From NCBI GenBank assembly GCA_963516675.1, contig CAUQBH010000007.1, positions 62,001 through 126,000 of the forward strand: a stretch of 64,000 nt of DNA, written 5' to 3'. The DNA is from JABCPE02 sp963516675 (GTDB lineage: Bacteria > Bacteroidota > Bacteroidia > Flavobacteriales > Weeksellaceae). Shown here piece after piece: positions 16,277 to 24,314 of the stretch (the first letter of the stretch is position 1; each line of letters begins with the position of its first letter). The notes under the pieces are model-generated. The model made no database searches. It saw only the letters and a program-made list of their open reading frames with translations, and was not told the DNA's origin. A program made the translations under genes and the position numbers.

Positions 16277-17293
16277 TTACCCAGAAATTAAAGCGTTTAT
16301 CTTCTTCTGAGTGTCAGGTTCATTGAGTTTTTCTATGACAGAATAAAGCTTTGGGAAAGCGGCGTTTTCCTGCCAATTTGCAGAAAAATCCGTTAGGTTT
16401 TTTATTCCCTGTCCGATGCTTGACAGGAAATGTGCTTTTCTCTGAATAAGTCCTCTAAAACCATAAGCGCCAAGCACTTGCAGAAAACGGATAAGCTGGC
16501 AATAGGGAAGAGCTTCTTTCAGTGCAGGCTGTGTTTCGCTGTCCCAAAGACTGAAATAAAAATCCAGCATTTCTGTTTTCCATTCAGCAGGGAAGTTGGC
16601 TTTTGCTTGGAATAAAAAAGAAACCACATCATAGACCGCAGGTCCTAGCATAGCTGATTGATAATCAATGAAAAACACCTCATTTTCTTCGTTTGCTAAA
16701 ATATTTCTCGATTGGAAATCCCTCAGCATTATTGTTTTAGGAGTGAGGTTTTCTATTTTAGCCGTCAGAGTTTGAAACTCTTTTAGCAGATAACTTTTAT
16801 GATAAGGCAATTCCAAGACATCCACCATGAAATTTTTAAAATAATATAAATCATGCGTAATCGGCAGATTGTCATAGGCTTCGTATTCGAAAGTTCTGCG
16901 AAAATCTATTTTCCCTTCGGTTTTTTGTTGCAGAATGAATAGCTTTTCCAAGGTTTGTTTTACCAATGATTTTACCCTTTCGCTGTATCCTTCAGCAGAG
17001 ATGATTTCGGACAAGGTATTTTTGCCCAAAAACTCCTGAACATAAAGTGTTTTTTCTTCATTGACAGCCAAGATTTTAGGCGTATTTAGTTTTAATGAAG
17101 AAAACTCTTCCGAGAGATAGAGAAAAGCCTCATTTTCTCTGATATTTTCGTTGTAAGTGATGATAAAATCCTGATTATGAGACTTTCCGATGAAATTAAC
17201 TCTCGATGAGCCACTCTGCTGTAATACCTGAAAATCAGCAGCAGGAGAGCCTGTGAATTCCTCAAAAAAAGTTTTTGCGGTGGATAGATGCAT
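16277..17293 (-). CDS. AmgK-like aminoglycoside-phosphotransferase-family sugar kinase
   Basis: A 338-residue protein kinase-like (APH fold) enzyme. The catalytic loop is RDFQSRN at 191-197 (Asp192 base, Asn197 metal ligand) and the metal-binding FID ends at Asp210. With the MurU-like gene downstream, the best fit is AmgK, which phosphorylates the anomeric hydroxyl of MurNAc and GlcNAc in cell-wall recycling. The start is set at 17293 (MHLSTAKTFF): a minus-strand TAACTTTG at 17312-17319 puts the transcription start near 17305, downstream of the longer in-frame start at 17314. Another small-molecule kinase role is possible; antibiotic modification is unlikely given this context. Confidence 0.7.
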   Translation of the reverse strand: MHLSTAKTFFEEFTGSPAADFQVLQQSGSSRVNFIGKSHNQDFIITYNENIRENEAFLYLSEEFSSLKLNTPKILAVNEEKTLYVQEFLGKNTLSEIISAEGYSERVKSLVKQTLEKLFILQQKTEGKIDFRRTFEYEAYDNLPITHDLYYFKNFMVDVLELPYHKSYLLKEFQTLTAKIENLTPKTIMLRDFQSRNILANEENEVFFIDYQSAMLGPAVYDVVSFLFQAKANFPAEWKTEMLDFYFSLWDSETQPALKEALPYCQLIRFLQVLGAYGFRGLIQRKAHFLSSIGQGIKNLTDFSANWQENAAFPKLYSVIEKLNEPDTQKKINALISG

Positions 17294-17311
17294 AAAAAAT
17301 TCTTTTAGCCA

Positions 17312-17319
17312 CAAAGTTA
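17312..17319 (-). promoter_or_regulatory. -7 box (TAACTTTG) of the sugar kinase gene
   Basis: The minus strand reads TAACTTTG 19 bases before the chosen ATG at 17293. It decides between two in-frame starts, since the upstream one at 17314 overlaps the box. Confidence 0.6.
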
Positions 17320-17360
17320 AAGAATTTATCAGACAGCGTAGGTGAATAAAAAGTTTTTGT

Positions 17361-17368
17361 TAATTTTG
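17361..17368 (+). promoter_or_regulatory. -7 box (TAATTTTG) of ddl
   Basis: TAATTTTG lies 18 bases before the ddl ATG at 17386, giving a leader of roughly 10 nt. It is divergent from the kinase promoter 42 bases away. Confidence 0.55.
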
Positions 17369-17385
17369 CCTAAATTGTAAGAGTT

Positions 17386-18372
17386 ATGAATAAAAAGAAT
17401 GTCGCCGTGGTAATGGGCGGTTTTTCCGATGAGTATATCGTTTCGCTGAAAAGCGGTCAGCTTATTTTTGATGAATTGGACAGGGATTTATACAATGTTT
17501 ATAGAGTTCATGTTTTGAAAGAAGGCTGGTTTTTTGTGGATGACAATGATGAAAAATTCCCAATAGACAAAGCTGATTTTTCGGTAAAACTTGCCGATGG
17601 AACGAAGCTGAAATTTGATGTTTGTTTCAATACTATTCATGGAACACCTGGTGAAAACGGGCTTTTGCAGGCGTATTGGGATGCTGTGGGGCAGAGATAT
17701 ACGGGCTGTGATTTTTACCAAAGCGCATTGACATTCAATAAGAAAGACACTCTGGCGGTGCTTTCTAAATACGGAATTCCTTCGGCGAAGAGCATTTATC
17801 TGAGAAAAGGTGATGCTTTCAGCGAAGATGAAATTATTTCTGAACTTGGGCTTCCTTGTTTTGTGAAACCAAATCAGTCTGGGTCTAGTTTAGGAATTTC
17901 AAAAGTGAAAGAAAAATCTGAGTTCAAAGCCGCTCTGGAAAAAGCCTTCCACGAAGATGATGAAGTGCTGATAGAGAGCTTTTTGGATGGAATGGAAGTT
18001 TCGGTGGGCGTGGTGGATTATAAAGGTGAAATTACTGTTTTGGGAATTACGGAAATCGTTTCTGAAAATGATTTCTTCGACTATGAAGCTAAGTATGAAG
18101 GTGCTTCTCAGGAAATTACACCAGCCAGAATAGATGAGCCGACACGACTAAAAGTAGAAGAAACAGCGAAGAAAGCCTATAAATCATTGGGAATGAGTGG
18201 TTTTTCTCGTTCGGAATACATCATTATGAACGGAACGCCTTACATGCTGGAAATGAATACCAACCCAGGTTTTTCTCCCGCAAGTATCCTGCCGCAACAG
18301 GCGAAAATCTACGGAATTTCCATCAAAGATTTGTGCGGAAATGAGGTAGAAAAAGCCTTAAACAAACATTAA
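17386..18372 (+). CDS. ddl: D-alanine--D-alanine ligase
   Basis: Ddl joins two D-alanines with ATP for the murein stem peptide. The 328-residue ATP-grasp enzyme shows the N-terminal VVMGGFSDEYIVSLKSG motif (usual GGxSxExxVSxxSG), FNTIHGTPGENG, CFVKPNQSGSSLGISKV in the ATP-binding region, ESFLDGMEVSVGV and the metal-binding C-terminal EMNTNPGFSPASI. Length is normal. It opens a plus-strand series running to trpS, and is divergent from the amino-sugar kinase, placing murein synthesis and probable murein salvage side by side. Confidence 0.95.
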   Translation: MNKKNVAVVMGGFSDEYIVSLKSGQLIFDELDRDLYNVYRVHVLKEGWFFVDDNDEKFPIDKADFSVKLADGTKLKFDVCFNTIHGTPGENGLLQAYWDAVGQRYTGCDFYQSALTFNKKDTLAVLSKYGIPSAKSIYLRKGDAFSEDEIISELGLPCFVKPNQSGSSLGISKVKEKSEFKAALEKAFHEDDEVLIESFLDGMEVSVGVVDYKGEITVLGITEIVSENDFFDYEAKYEGASQEITPARIDEPTRLKVEETAKKAYKSLGMSGFSRSEYIIMNGTPYMLEMNTNPGFSPASILPQQAKIYGISIKDLCGNEVEKALNKH

Positions 18373-18384
18373 AATATAAAAATT

Positions 18385-18888
18385 ATGAAAACACTTTGGT
18401 TGACAGCATTTTTGTTTCCTTTGTTTTTTTCTGCGCAAACAGAAGATGATTTGTATACTGAACTAAAACTAAATCTTCCAAAAACAAAGAATACCGCTAA
18501 AGAAGTGAGAGTGGAGCCAGATGAAATATATTTGGATAAAAAAATATGTTTTATATTAAATCTAAATGATGTGGATAATGAGGGCGAAAAAAAACAAACA
18601 GAATATGGTCTGGTGCCTTATTCCTATGAAATAAAATCCCTGAAAGGAGAACTTCTATTCTTTGGGGTAGCGAAGAAAGATGAAGCAGGAAACTGGAAAG
18701 GCATTGTAGATTTTAATACCATTGGTAAAAAGGGCTACAGAAATTCTAAAGTAACTGGAGCAACCCGTTTGATGGAAAACTTAGTAGCCAATAATGTTTT
18801 TAATAAAGACTGCAGCGTGAATTTGGATAATTTGAAGCAGTTTTACGAAAAATCCAACACGATAGAAAAATGCCGAGGAGATAACTAA
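18385..18888 (+). CDS. Exported protein of unknown function
   Basis: I do not recognise this 167-residue protein. A classical signal peptide is visible (MKTLWLTAFLFPLFFSAQ, cleavage near residue 17), so the product is periplasmic or outer-membrane associated. The mature part is mixed alpha/beta with two Cys residues near the C-terminus (KDCSV and EKCRG) and one at KKICF that could form a disulfide. It is 12 bases after ddl and its stop overlaps the start of the next gene by one base (TAATG), so the three are co-transcribed. Confidence 0.65.
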   Translation: MKTLWLTAFLFPLFFSAQTEDDLYTELKLNLPKTKNTAKEVRVEPDEIYLDKKICFILNLNDVDNEGEKKQTEYGLVPYSYEIKSLKGELLFFGVAKKDEAGNWKGIVDFNTIGKKGYRNSKVTGATRLMENLVANNVFNKDCSVNLDNLKQFYEKSNTIEKCRGDN

Positions 18889-19181
18889 TGATGGAAAACA
18901 AAATGCAAAATAGAAATGAAGCAAAAGAGAAGATAAAACGGCTTCTCTTTGAGCAAGATGCGGTGGAAAAACTCAGAAACTTTGCATTGCAGTTGTACGC
19001 AGAAGGATTTTCAGAGAAGGAAATCTATCAAATATACCTCGAAAGTGATGTAGAATTACAGAACGATGGGACAGAGGAGTACCTTATAGAGACTTTGGAA
19101 GAAGTGATGGATATGATGGTGGGTTGGTATCCATGTAGAAATATTGATTTTGCTAATGAAAGCTATAAGGGAAGTGAATAA
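18888..19181 (+). CDS. Small acidic helical protein of unknown function
   Basis: A 97-residue, strongly charged and acidic protein without signal peptide or membrane segment. It looks all-helical (KEKIKRLLFEQDAVEKLRNFALQLYAEGF, then EEYLIETLEEVMDMMVGWY) and therefore cytoplasmic. The start overlaps the previous stop by one base, indicating coupled translation; a second ATG follows at once at 18891. I do not recognise the family. The close pairing of an exported and a small cytoplasmic protein is of the kind seen in toxin-immunity or assembly pairs, but this is speculation. Confidence 0.6.
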   Translation: MMENKMQNRNEAKEKIKRLLFEQDAVEKLRNFALQLYAEGFSEKEIYQIYLESDVELQNDGTEEYLIETLEEVMDMMVGWYPCRNIDFANESYKGSE

Positions 19182-19206
19182 TATTTAAGAAAACTAAAAA
19201 TAAACA

Positions 19207-19668
19207 ATGAAAACAGCGGTATTTCCTGGGTCTTTTGACCCTGTTACCTTGGGACATTATGATATTGTAGAAAGGGCGACGAAACTTTTTGATAAAATCA
19301 TCATCGCTATCGGGCATAATGTGCAGAAAAAATACATGTTTTCTCTGGAGCAGAGAAAAGAGTTTTTGAGAAATACATTTAAGGATTTTCCTAATGTGGA
19401 GATTGACTCTTTTGAGGGGCTTACGGTGGACTACTGCCGAAAGAGAAATGTGAATTTTATCATCAGAGGGCTGAGAAATCCTGCCGACTTTGAGTTTGAA
19501 AAGGCGATCGTGCATATCAATAGGACGCTTACTTTGGAGAACAAGATAGAAACGATTTTCCTGCTGACTTCCTCGGCTAAGTCGTTCATCAGTAGCAGTA
19601 GTGTCAGGGAGATTATCTCGCTAGGTGGTGACTATACTTTGTTCGTTCCAGATGCGGTGAGGGTGTAG
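19207..19668 (+). CDS. coaD: Phosphopantetheine adenylyltransferase
   Basis: CoaD transfers AMP from ATP to 4'-phosphopantetheine, the penultimate step of coenzyme A synthesis. The 153-residue protein has the nucleotidyltransferase signature GSFDPVTLGH (His17 in the TxGH motif), the substrate-binding IIRGLRNPADFEFE segment and the C-terminal ISSSSVRE motif. Length is normal. It follows the small acidic gene by 25 bases. Confidence 0.95.
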   Translation: MKTAVFPGSFDPVTLGHYDIVERATKLFDKIIIAIGHNVQKKYMFSLEQRKEFLRNTFKDFPNVEIDSFEGLTVDYCRKRNVNFIIRGLRNPADFEFEKAIVHINRTLTLENKIETIFLLTSSAKSFISSSSVREIISLGGDYTLFVPDAVRV

Positions 19669-19699
19669 GAAGAAGGTCGGTCATAGAAACTTGATTTTT

Positions 19700-19727
19700 G
19701 CCACACGGACTTGTTTTGTGTGGTTAT
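19700..19727 (+). terminator. Possible terminator after coaD
   Basis: A 6-bp stem (ccacac 19701-19706 with gtgtgg 19718-19723) is followed by a T-rich stretch ending in TTTT. It is modest in strength and lies between coaD and the next gene. Confidence 0.4.
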
Positions 19728-19752
19728 TGTTTTAAAAATAAAATGTTGATTT

Positions 19753-20388
19753 ATGTTGTATGAAAATTTTAATTTCGTAATTGAACTTTTGGGGTTGGTA
19801 TCTTTCTCGATGTCTGGGGCTTTTGCAGCGATAGAGAAAAGATTAGATCCTTTCGGTGTGCTTATAGTATCTTTTGTTACTTCCTTTGGTGGAGGGACTT
19901 TGCGGGATTTACTGCTGGAAGTTCCTGTCTTCTGGATGAAAGATATGTTCAGTTGCACAGTAGTTTTTTTGGCGAGTATCTTTGCGATGCTGGTAAAGGT
20001 TTTCGAAAAAAAATTCGAAACGCCGTTGTTTATTTTTGACAGCTTTGGGCTTGGACTTTTTACCATTATGGGGATTCAGAAAGGGCTGAATGCTGAGCAT
20101 GGGATGATTATTTCTCTCACTTTGGGGGTTATTACTGGTTGTTTTGGTGGGATTTTTAGAGATATTTTGCTTAATAGAATTCCTTTGGTTTTGAGAAAAG
20201 AAATTTATGCTACGGCGTGTATTGTGGGTGGAGTTTTGTTTTTAGTGTTGTATAGATACACTTCTATGCCGTATATTATGGTGCATGTTTCTACTATTTT
20301 GCTGATTGTAGCGGTGAGAACTCTCGCGGTGAGATATCAGTGGGAAATGCCTAAATTCTACTTGTCCAAAGAAGAAAGAAAAGAATAA
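19753..20388 (+). CDS. TRIC-type trimeric intracellular cation channel family protein (UPF0126)
   Basis: A 211-residue membrane protein of the UPF0126/YadS group, prokaryotic relatives of trimeric intracellular cation (TRIC) channels. It carries the two inverted-repeat motifs: AFAAIEKRLDPFGVLIVSFVTSFGGGTLRD in the first half (about 24-53) and LGVITGCFGGIFRDIL in the second (about 125-140), within about seven transmembrane helices. Prokaryotic members conduct K+ or Na+, but the physiological role here is unknown. It is 12 bases before the tatD-like gene. Confidence 0.88.
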   Translation: MLYENFNFVIELLGLVSFSMSGAFAAIEKRLDPFGVLIVSFVTSFGGGTLRDLLLEVPVFWMKDMFSCTVVFLASIFAMLVKVFEKKFETPLFIFDSFGLGLFTIMGIQKGLNAEHGMIISLTLGVITGCFGGIFRDILLNRIPLVLRKEIYATACIVGGVLFLVLYRYTSMPYIMVHVSTILLIVAVRTLAVRYQWEMPKFYLSKEERKE

Positions 20389-20400
20389 AAAAAGAGCTGT

Positions 20401-21030
20401 ATGTTTTTTGATTTTCATCATCATTTTCGGGCGAGAGAATGTGGAATTTATAACTTGGATTTCACGGAAGAAATTCCAGAAAATTATTTTTCGGTAGGAC
20501 TTCACCCAAATAAAATTGATGAAAATTACAGGCAGAATTTAGATAAAATAAAAGAAATATCCCAGCACCTAAACTGCCTTGCAATAGGCGAATGCGGGCT
20601 GGATGGGTTGGTCTCGGCAGATGAGAGTTTGCAGGAGCAAATCTTTGAACAACAGATTCTCTGGGCGAATGAAATCCAAAAACCAGTAGTAGTGCATTGT
20701 GTTCGGCGTTTTTCTCAGCTGCTGAGGTTTCAGAAAATCGCAAAAGTGCCGCTCATCGTGCATGGATTTAATAAGAAAAAGGAAACCGCAGAAGAGCTTT
20801 TGAACAAAGGATTTTATTTGTCTTTTGGGAAAGCGCTGCTTTATAACTTATCTTTGCAGGAAACTGCGCGAGACATTCCTTTGGATAGGATTTTTTTGGA
20901 GACGGATACAGCGGAAGAGCCTATTGATGAGGTTTATCTGAAACTTGCCGAAATCAAAGAAATGCCGATAGAAGCCCTCAAAACTGAGATTTATAAAAAT
21001 GTACAGCAGGTTTTAAAATGTGAAATTTAA
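20401..21030 (+). CDS. TatD family metal-dependent hydrolase (compact)
   Basis: TatD enzymes are TIM-barrel metal-dependent nucleases. This 209-residue protein is shorter than usual (about 255) but keeps the metal ligands: FDFHHHF near the N-terminus (HxH), AIGECGLDG around 60-68 with Glu, VVVHCVRRF around 96-104, VHGFNKK and the C-terminal ETDT. The compact form is common in Bacteroidota and may trim DNA or RNA ends; the substrate is not determined here. It is 27 bases before trpS. Confidence 0.85.
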   Translation: MFFDFHHHFRARECGIYNLDFTEEIPENYFSVGLHPNKIDENYRQNLDKIKEISQHLNCLAIGECGLDGLVSADESLQEQIFEQQILWANEIQKPVVVHCVRRFSQLLRFQKIAKVPLIVHGFNKKKETAEELLNKGFYLSFGKALLYNLSLQETARDIPLDRIFLETDTAEEPIDEVYLKLAEIKEMPIEALKTEIYKNVQQVLKCEI

Positions 21031-21057
21031 TTTTGTTTAAAAATAAAAAATAAAATC

Positions 21058-22026
21058 ATGTCAAGAATTCTTACAGGAATACAGGCTACAGGAACGCCGC
21101 ATTTAGGGAATATTTTGGGGGCAATCGTTCCAGCCATAGAATTATCTAAAAAAACAGAGAACGAGTCTTTCTTGTTCATCGCTAATATGCACACTCTCAC
21201 GCAGATAAAAGATGCTGAGGTGCTGAAAAAAAATACTTATGAAATCGCTGCGGCGTGGCTGGCTTTTGGGCTGGATACAGAGAAAACTTATTTCTACAGA
21301 CAAAGTGACATTCCAGAAACCTGCGAGCTTTCTTGGTATTTGTCTTGTTTTTTTCCTTACCAAAGGCTTACTTTGGCTCATTCGTTCAAGGATAAAGCAG
21401 ACAGACTGGGAGATGTGAATGTAGGGCTTTTTACCTATCCTATGCTTATGGCGGCGGATATTCTGCTCTACGATGCCGAGGTAGTTCCTGTGGGAAAAGA
21501 CCAGCTTCAGCATTTGGAAATGGCGAGAGATGTAGGAGCGAGATTTAATAACCAAATGGGCGAGGTTTTCGTGCTGCCACAGGCGGAATTACAGGAAAAC
21601 ACGAAATATGTGCCAGGGACAGACGGAAATAAAATGTCCAAATCAAGAGGAAACATCATCAATATATTCCTTCCAGAAAAGGAATTGAAGAAACAAGTAA
21701 TGTCCATAGAAACAGATTCTACACCGCTGGAAGAGCCGAAAAATCCTGACACTTGTAAGGTCTTTACGATATATTCGCTCATTGCGACAGAGGACAAAAC
21801 CCAAGCATTGAGAGAGAAATATCTTGCAGGGAATTTCGGGTATGGACACGCAAAAACGGAATTGCTGAATTTGATTTTGGAAACCTATGTAAAGGAAAGA
21901 GAAATCTTTGCTTATTATATGGATAATCTTCCTGAATTGGAGAAAAAACTGCAAGAAGGAGCAGAAAAAACCAAAAAAGTAGCCCAAGAAACTCTCCAAA
22001 GAGTAAGAAAAAGTTTGGGAATGTAA
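21058..22026 (+). CDS. trpS: Tryptophanyl-tRNA synthetase
   Basis: Class I aminoacyl-tRNA synthetase charging tRNA-Trp. The 322-residue protein carries the HIGH-type motif TGTPHLGN at 11-18, the tryptophan-site stretch FTYPMLMAADILLYDAE and the KMSKS loop exactly as KMSKS at 192-196. Length is normal. A long stem terminator follows 4 bases after the stop, ending the ddl-to-trpS series. Confidence 0.96.
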   Translation: MSRILTGIQATGTPHLGNILGAIVPAIELSKKTENESFLFIANMHTLTQIKDAEVLKKNTYEIAAAWLAFGLDTEKTYFYRQSDIPETCELSWYLSCFFPYQRLTLAHSFKDKADRLGDVNVGLFTYPMLMAADILLYDAEVVPVGKDQLQHLEMARDVGARFNNQMGEVFVLPQAELQENTKYVPGTDGNKMSKSRGNIINIFLPEKELKKQVMSIETDSTPLEEPKNPDTCKVFTIYSLIATEDKTQALREKYLAGNFGYGHAKTELLNLILETYVKEREIFAYYMDNLPELEKKLQEGAEKTKKVAQETLQRVRKSLGM

Positions 22027-22030
22027 ATAA

Positions 22031-22069
22031 ATATAAAAGCCTTACTCTACAAAAGTAAGGCTTTTATAT
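22031..22069 (+). terminator. Strong terminator after trpS
   Basis: A perfect 15-bp stem (22031-22045 with 22055-22069) with a 9-base loop; the downstream arm is T-rich. It starts 4 bases after the trpS stop. Confidence 0.8.
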
Positions 22070-22082
22070 TTGCTTAAAGAAT

Positions 22083-22114
22083 TTATCTTGAATCCTTTAA
22101 AGTTATCTTGAATC
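22083..22114 (+). repeat. Tandem direct repeat and left arm of an inverted repeat
   Basis: The 12-mer ttatcttgaatc occurs at 22083-22094 and again at 22103-22114 (20-base period). The stretch 22091-22112 is also the left arm of an imperfect inverted repeat whose right arm is at 23080-23104. Confidence 0.6.
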
Positions 22115-22215
22115 AAAATCAATATTAAGAGTAGGATATGGAATGAGTATAGATTCAGAAAAGAATTTAGATAGTAAACGAAATCTATTAAAAAGAACAC
22201 AAAAAAACCTTAATT

Positions 22216-22923
22216 ATGAGAAATATATTATTTATAGTTATATTTTTTATTTACAATACACTTTTTTCTCAAATTAGTATGAAAGTAAGTGTTTTTAGTA
22301 AGAAAGAGAATGATTATATGTTAAAAATAGAAGTGATTAATGATAGTGATTATGATTACATTATTCCTATTGATACAGCAAATTATAGATACTATTTTCC
22401 AGAAGAAACATGTGCTAATTTTTATAGATTAGAAAATTATCCTGACTTAGGCATAATATTCAAAATAAAAAACAAAAAAAATGAGTATATGGATTCTTTA
22501 TTGTCAGGATTTATACATTTAACAGAAGAAGAACTTTTAGCAATATCCGAAAAAAGGAAAGAAAAAGAAAGAATCCATAGAGAAAAAATAAAAAATTGGA
22601 AGAAAAAATATCATATAAAAGGAGATTATAAAAACATTGATATTAATTGGTATTTGTATAATCAATTAAAAGTATTAAAATCAAAGAAGTCCATTACCTA
22701 TCTTAAAAACTTTAATATAAATGATATTAATATAGGTTTAGAAACCTATTCTTCATACTATTATTATCATTTAGATAAAAATGTAGATTATCCAATGTTT
22801 TTAGAAATCTGTATAGATGAAAAGATTTATGATCATTTAACCCAAAAACAAAAAGACGAATTTAAAGGATATAAGCTTTTCAGCGGGAAGATACAGTCTA
22901 ATGAGATAATGATAAGAAAATAA
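22216..22923 (+). CDS. Orphan exported protein of unknown function, very AT-rich
   Basis: A 235-residue protein that I do not recognise. The first 19 residues (MRNILFIVIFFIYNTLFSQ) form a signal peptide. The mature part begins with a beta-rich segment (MKVSVFSKKENDYMLKIEVINDSDYDYIIPID) resembling the start of a periplasmic or surface domain, followed by a Lys/Glu/Arg-rich helix (about 110-135) and a Tyr-rich C-terminal half. Base composition is clearly lower in GC than trpS and dus on either side. It stands alone between a terminator and a 405-base gap, with an inverted repeat on both sides, all of which points to acquired DNA. Confidence 0.6.
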   Translation: MRNILFIVIFFIYNTLFSQISMKVSVFSKKENDYMLKIEVINDSDYDYIIPIDTANYRYYFPEETCANFYRLENYPDLGIIFKIKNKKNEYMDSLLSGFIHLTEEELLAISEKRKEKERIHREKIKNWKKKYHIKGDYKNIDINWYLYNQLKVLKSKKSITYLKNFNINDINIGLETYSSYYYYHLDKNVDYPMFLEICIDEKIYDHLTQKQKDEFKGYKLFSGKIQSNEIMIRK

Positions 22924-23079
22924 GGTTTCAAAAAAGAGTTGATTTTTGAAACTATAATTCCTCTAAAAAATACTTTCTAAAAATAGTTCCTTTTTTCGTA
23001 TTATTTATTTTCTTTTAAAATAGTTTTCGGAACTGTAAATAATGAAAAATATCAAATCTTCAACTGTTAATTTTTAAGG

Positions 23080-23104
23080 TTCAAGATAACTTTAAGAAAG
23101 GATT
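23080..23104 (-). repeat. Right arm of the inverted repeat around the orphan gene
   Basis: Read on the minus strand, 23080-23104 matches 22091-22112 over 22 positions with one 3-base gap; the core aaagttatcttgaa is identical (14 of 14). The arms are about 970 bases apart and enclose only the orphan gene. Confidence 0.6.
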
Positions 23105-23316
23105 ATCTTTGTAAGTTATTGAGAATAAATGAAAAGAGTTTTATTTACACATAAAAAAGTGTGAGTTTAGGTATAATTGCAGAAATATAAATTTATATTT
23201 GCTATTATGTTTTTTTATGTAATTCCTATTATAAAATAAGGTCTATTAAATCCAAATTTTCTAATGATTTTGTAAATTTAAACATAATTTAATAATATTC
23301 CAAAGCATTTTGTGCC

Positions 23317-23324
23317 TATCTTTG
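23317..23324 (+). promoter_or_regulatory. -7 box (TATCTTTG) of dus, predicting a near-leaderless mRNA
   Basis: TATCTTTG ends only 4 bases before the dus ATG at 23329, so transcription would begin at or next to the start codon. Confidence 0.55.
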
Positions 23325-23328
23325 CAAC

Positions 23329-24312
23329 ATGTTGAAAATAGATAAAATAGAACTTCCTGATTTTCCATTGCTTTTGGCACCGATGGAAGATGTTTCGGAT
23401 CCGCCGTTTCGCCGTTTGTGCAAGATGCATGGGGCAGACCTGATGTATTCAGAATTTATCTCTTCCGAAGGGCTAATTCGTGATGCGATAAAGAGCAAAA
23501 AAAAGCTGGATATCTTTGATTACGAAAGACCAGTGGGGATTCAGATTTTTGGAGGCGATGAGGAAGCGATGGCGATGTCTGCCAAGATAGTGGAAACGGT
23601 ACAGCCAGATTTGGTGGATATCAATTTTGGTTGTCCTGTGAAAAAGGTGGTCAGCAAAGGCGCTGGGGCAGGAGTTTTGAAAGATATTGATTTGATGGTA
23701 AAACTTACCAAAGCAGTGGTGAATTCTACCGAACTGCCAGTTACGGTAAAAACTCGGCTGGGCTGGGATACAGAGAGCATCAATATAGAGGAAGTAGCAG
23801 AAAGACTGCAGGAAGTTGGCATAAAAGCCCTTACCATCCATGCTCGAACAAGGACACAAATGTATAAAGGTAAAGCCGACTGGGAGTACATTAGCAAAGT
23901 TAAAAACAATCCTAATATAGAAATCCCGATTTTTGGGAATGGTGATATTGATTCGCCAGAAACAGCCCTAGAATACAGAGAGAAATACAATATTGACGGA
24001 ATGATGATTGGGCGTGGGGCGATAGGCTATCCATGGATTTTTAACGAGATAAAATATTTCTTCCAAACGGGAGAAAAACTACCGCCGCCTACAATAAAAG
24101 ACAGGCTGGAAGCTGTAAGACAACATGCAGAATGGTCAGCAGAATGGAAAGGCGAAAGAGTAGGACTGATAGAGATGAGGCAGCATTACAGTAATTATTT
24201 CAGAGGGATACCGCATTTTAAGGAATATAGAACCAAATTCTTACAGGTTCTTACGATGCAGGAAATGGAGAGTGTTTTGGAGGAAATTTATACTCAGCTG
24301 GATAAGGAATAA
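23329..24312 (+). CDS. dusB: tRNA-dihydrouridine synthase
   Basis: Dus enzymes reduce uridines in the tRNA D-loop with FMN and NADPH. The 327-residue protein has the TIM-barrel FMN-binding start LLLAPMEDVSDPPFRRLC, the catalytic Cys102 in NFGCPVKKV, VKTRLGWD and the phosphate-binding FGNGDIDSPE and MIGRGAIGYPWIF segments. The DusB subtype is chosen from general resemblance and because it is the usual Bacteroidota form. The ATP-binding gene follows after 2 bases. The promoter box directly before the ATG implies little or no 5' leader. Confidence 0.9.
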   Translation: MLKIDKIELPDFPLLLAPMEDVSDPPFRRLCKMHGADLMYSEFISSEGLIRDAIKSKKKLDIFDYERPVGIQIFGGDEEAMAMSAKIVETVQPDLVDINFGCPVKKVVSKGAGAGVLKDIDLMVKLTKAVVNSTELPVTVKTRLGWDTESINIEEVAERLQEVGIKALTIHARTRTQMYKGKADWEYISKVKNNPNIEIPIFGNGDIDSPETALEYREKYNIDGMMIGRGAIGYPWIFNEIKYFFQTGEKLPPPTIKDRLEAVRQHAEWSAEWKGERVGLIEMRQHYSNYFRGIPHFKEYRTKFLQVLTMQEMESVLEEIYTQLDKE

Positions 24313-24314
24313 AT

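Larger units (their letters stand above)
22924..23328. other. Non-coding gap between the orphan gene and dus
   Basis: A 405-base AT-rich stretch without a credible gene. It holds the right arm of the inverted repeat (23080-23104), a TATCTTTG box at 23104-23111 facing right that leads to no nearby gene, and the dus promoter box at 23317-23324. No tRNA or strong terminator was seen. Confidence 0.5.

Noticed and set aside
23104..23111. Promoter TATCTTTG in the middle of the dus upstream gap as the main dus promoter
   Set aside because: It is 218 bases upstream of dus, whereas a better placed box lies directly before the ATG. It may be a chance match or belong to the repeat arm.
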